Part shown: piece by piece, positions 7,099 through 9,358 of the stretch
How positions within the stretch are numbered: the stretch's first letter is position 1
Layout: every line of letters begins with the position of its first letter
Origin: Acidobacteriota bacterium
Lineage (GTDB): Bacteria > Acidobacteriota > Terriglobia > 20CM-2-55-15
Length of the DNA: 9,358 nt
Direction of reading: 5' to 3'
Assembly (NCBI GenBank): GCA_003222755.1
Contig: QHXA01000031.1
Coordinates: 1-9,358, forward strand
Notes under the pieces: model-generated
Databases searched by the model: none
Told to the model about the DNA's origin: nothing
The model's input: the letters and a program-made list of their open reading frames with translations, nothing else
Program-made: the position numbers and the translations under genes

Positions 7099-7231
7099 CG
7101 AAGCACCTCCTGAAACAACATCCATTGTTGACTCGTCTTCATGACGACGAGAGGGACCTAACATCTGTTTGTGATTGAGAGAGGCGAGCCTAGCATCCCT
7201 AAGCCTTCTTCAGATCACGCTTCAGGAAATT
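7099..7231 (-). promoter_or_regulatory. Leader and promoter region of the haem/propeller gene
   Basis: Because a terminator closes the upstream gene at 7232-7260, the haem/propeller gene must be started from within this stretch. No convincing -35/-10 pair was recognised. The visible elements are a consensus ribosome-binding site (7105-7111, read as AGGAGGT), a 5-bp hairpin right upstream of it (CAACA 7116-7120 with TGTTG 7126-7130), and a 6-bp hairpin (CTCGTC 7132-7137 with GACGAG 7146-7151). The two hairpins may shape translation, but they are short. Confidence 0.35.
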
Positions 7232-7260
7232 AAAAAAGCCCGCCGATTTCTCGGCGGGCT
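7232..7260 (-). terminator. Rho-independent terminator of the TonB-dependent receptor gene
   Basis: Read on the minus strand, a 10-bp GC-rich stem (AGCCCGCCGA with TCGGCGGGCT, 7260-7251 and 7246-7237) closes a 4-nt loop and runs directly into a T6 tract (7237-7232). It begins 21 nt after the TAA stop of the receptor gene (7282-7284). It insulates the haem/propeller gene downstream from receptor transcription. Confidence 0.9.
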
Positions 7261-7281
7261 CCCCTGCTGGCCGGCACATTC

Positions 7282-9358
7282 TTAGAACTGCAATCGAAGC
7301 TGGCCCTGGAAGACCCGGCTTCCAGTTTTAGTCGTGATCTGACCCCAGGGAATTGCAGCGCCGGTGGTCAGATTGGGATTGATCGACAGAGTCGGATTGG
7401 TGGTCAAGTTATTCGGATTGCCGGGCTGAGGATGATTCAGCACGTTGAACGCGTCGACGCGGAATTGGAGACTCTTCGTCTCCGTGATCTTGAAGGCCTT
7501 CGAAAGATTCGTGTCGAAGCGCCAAATAGGAAGTCCGCGGAGGACATTCTGGCCCAAGTTCCCTCGTTTTCCAGGTTGCGGGTTCTGGAGGACGATCAGG
7601 CCCGCATTCCCGCTACCGTCGTTTAGAGGAACGGAACCGGCAGTGCCTGCAGGAACGATTTTCGCAACAGCTTGCAACAGGCAACGCACGCTGCCGGTTG
7701 TGATCTCAGGACTGACCGTCGCGCACTGCGGATCCGTGACTTTCGTCCACTTGGCGGGATCGAAGTAACGGCCTTCAGTAAAGATTCCGGCGGGAGCGCC
7801 CCAGCGCACACCTGCATCATCGAGTAGTTCTTTCAGCAGATCTGCATTCGCAACGTCGGGGACACCGTTCGAATACAGCATGTTCGCCGCCGTGATGCTC
7901 ATGGGCGGGCCAGAGCTGACCGTGTAAATGAAACCAAACCGCCAACCCTCGATAGCGCGAGCGACAACACCGGAGCTATTCCCGAACAACAACTTGCTCG
8001 GGCCAAGCGGCAAATCGATATTGCCGTTCGTCCGGAGGATATGAGCGTGGTTTCCATTGACAATTGTATAGTCGGCATGCCGATCAACAGGGTTGGTGAT
8101 TGCGGCAGAAAAACCGCCAAACGCCGAAGGCGGTGTGGCAGGCATACCCAGGTTCTTGCTCCAGGTGTAGTTCGCCGTGCCGCTGAAGCCGTGAGTTGGT
8201 CTCAAGGTGACTTCGGTTTGTAGAGAATGATAATTGTAATTGCCCATGTTCGCGAGGTAGCTGACGGTGGCAAATTGCGGGTTCGTCAGAACGTAATTCT
8301 CCGCAATACCGTTAACGCGAAGCACTGAACCTTTAACCGTGCTGGTATTGACGTCAGGCAGATTGCAGTTACCCGTGGTTGAAGTTGGACAACCTACTTT
8401 TACATAGTTAAGGGTCGCCAGCGAATAAGCTACGCCCCCAGCAGCAGCTGTTCCTCCAAAAGCACCGTTCGCGAGATTCTGATTAAACGTTGAACTCTGG
8501 CGCATTTGAAGAGCAGCGGTCTGCAGCACACCATTGACTGTGCTCCCGATGGGTCCGTATGGAACGTTAGCAGCACAACCGCTGGCGCAAATGTTGACGC
8601 CATTCAGCATTGTGTCTAATACCGCTGATTCTCCACCCGTGCGAACCTTGTTGAATTCGTCGAGGAGGCCGTTATAGAGGAAGTTCGCGCTATTCAGATT
8701 GATCGATGTGAACTGCTTTCTCGACAACGTGCCGATATATCGCACATCGACCGTCAGATTATTTCGAACACTATGCGTCACCGACAGCGTCATGTTCTGA
8801 ACATACGGCGCGACGTAGTTCGAATCAAAAATGCTAATCGACTGGCTACGATCGGTGATGGGGATTGGCGTCATCGGCGCAACGCCGGCCGGCAACGGAG
8901 TTGGAACCACACCGGGCACTGAGAGCTTGGTCAGATCCAGGTATGTGTTGGTGCTGTCACCGGTATAGCTGCCGTTGTATACCCTTCCCGGTGGGAATGT
9001 GAGAGGAACTTCCAGGGTATTGAATCGGCTTCCTCCTTGATAGGTAATTTGGTACCCGCCACGAACGGTTGTTCTCTCTCTTCCGAACCATGGAACCTGC
9101 CAGGCGAAGCCAACGGCCGGACCAACATTGTTCCAGTCATTGTTATAAACAGTCTTTCCAGGATTGGGCGAACCCGGACCGACGAATTGAAGAGTCGTCT
9201 GATCCGCGCGCGCTCCAGGATTCATCCAGCCGGTGAAATCGCGACCTGAAATTCCGAATGCCGCGCCGCCCCCACCAACGGGTGTTACGGCCAATCCACC
9301 TCCAGAAAAGGGAACGCCGTACCACTCGTACCGTACGCCAAGATTGAGCGTGAGGTCT
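7282..9358 (-). CDS. Oar-like TonB-dependent outer-membrane receptor, C-terminal part
   Basis: The frame stays open to the window edge, so this is the last 691 residues of a larger protein; the start, signal peptide, N-terminal carboxypeptidase-regulatory-like domain and plug expected for the group lie outside. A TTG at 9294 opens the in-frame stretch LAVTPVGGGG, but the upstream codons (LTLNLGVRYEWYG) continue typical barrel sequence, so it is not the start. Family marks include LTLNLGVRYEW, TVDVRYIGTLSRK, NYNYHSLQTEVTLRPTHGFS, ANYTWSKNLG, GWRFGFIYTVSSGPPMS and the closing LQFRVDAFNVLNHPQPGNP. The chain ends in aromatic Phe (LRLQF), the usual outer-membrane beta-barrel sorting signal. Two Cys pairs (NICASGC and GCPTSTTGNC) sit in probable surface loops and may form disulfides. 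Such receptors import large substrates using TonB energy, but the ligand cannot be read here. No SusD-like gene follows; a terminator does. Confidence 0.93.
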   Translation of the reverse strand, partial: DLTLNLGVRYEWYGVPFSGGGLAVTPVGGGGAAFGISGRDFTGWMNPGARADQTTLQFVGPGSPNPGKTVYNNDWNNVGPAVGFAWQVPWFGRERTTVRGGYQITYQGGSRFNTLEVPLTFPPGRVYNGSYTGDSTNTYLDLTKLSVPGVVPTPLPAGVAPMTPIPITDRSQSISIFDSNYVAPYVQNMTLSVTHSVRNNLTVDVRYIGTLSRKQFTSINLNSANFLYNGLLDEFNKVRTGGESAVLDTMLNGVNICASGCAANVPYGPIGSTVNGVLQTAALQMRQSSTFNQNLANGAFGGTAAAGGVAYSLATLNYVKVGCPTSTTGNCNLPDVNTSTVKGSVLRVNGIAENYVLTNPQFATVSYLANMGNYNYHSLQTEVTLRPTHGFSGTANYTWSKNLGMPATPPSAFGGFSAAITNPVDRHADYTIVNGNHAHILRTNGNIDLPLGPSKLLFGNSSGVVARAIEGWRFGFIYTVSSGPPMSITAANMLYSNGVPDVANADLLKELLDDAGVRWGAPAGIFTEGRYFDPAKWTKVTDPQCATVSPEITTGSVRCLLQAVAKIVPAGTAGSVPLNDGSGNAGLIVLQNPQPGKRGNLGQNVLRGLPIWRFDTNLSKAFKITETKSLQFRVDAFNVLNHPQPGNPNNLTTNPTLSINPNLTTGAAIPWGQITTKTGSRVFQGQLRLQF

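Noticed and set aside
7099..7164. 22-residue N-terminal extension of the haem/propeller protein
   Set aside because: The extension is hydrophilic and places the signal peptide too far in; the consensus AGGAGGT lies just before the ATG at 7098.
9292..9294. TTG as the start of the TonB-dependent receptor
   Set aside because: The frame continues upstream to the window edge with typical barrel sequence (LGVRYEWYG), so the gene is cut by the window.

Overview
The window looks like chromosomal DNA of a Gram-negative, probably acidobacterial, bacterium. This is inferred from protein types only: an Oar-like TonB-dependent receptor of the kind that is abundant in Acidobacteriota, a MASE1 hybrid sensor kinase, and a large exported YVTN/cytochrome c protein. 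There is no rRNA, tRNA, CRISPR array, phage gene or transposase gene in the window.

Layout. Positions 1-313 carry no convincing gene but are dense with palindromic repeats: a short palindrome (80-118) with an internal 10-bp duplication, then a 210-bp composite element (132-341) whose 59-bp arms are near-perfect inverted copies of each other. Positions 314-1083 (minus strand) hold a two-gene, translationally coupled pair: a YciI-like protein followed by a conserved-looking small protein of unknown function. A divergent 150-bp gap leads to a 791-residue membrane hybrid histidine kinase on the plus strand (1234-3609). A second copy of the short palindrome (3604-3634) sits between this kinase and the convergent gene 3652-7098. 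That gene encodes a 1148-residue exported protein with the order signal peptide, YVTN beta-propeller, cytochrome c motif, Kelch beta-propeller, cytochrome c motif. A strong Rho-independent terminator (7232-7260) separates it from the upstream minus-strand gene, the C-terminal 691 residues of an Oar-like TonB-dependent outer-membrane receptor that runs off the right edge.

How the parts may work together. The receptor and the haem/propeller protein are both cell-envelope proteins on the same strand, but the terminator makes them separate transcription units, so any shared role is only a suggestion. The kinase has no DNA-binding output and no partner response regulator in the window, so its target is unknown. 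The most unusual features are the Kelch propeller placed between the two haem motifs of one polypeptide, the absence of any Met after the second haem motif, the palindromic repeats that supply the stop codons of two different genes, and an internal ribosome-binding site and ATG in the kinase that could yield a free receiver domain.
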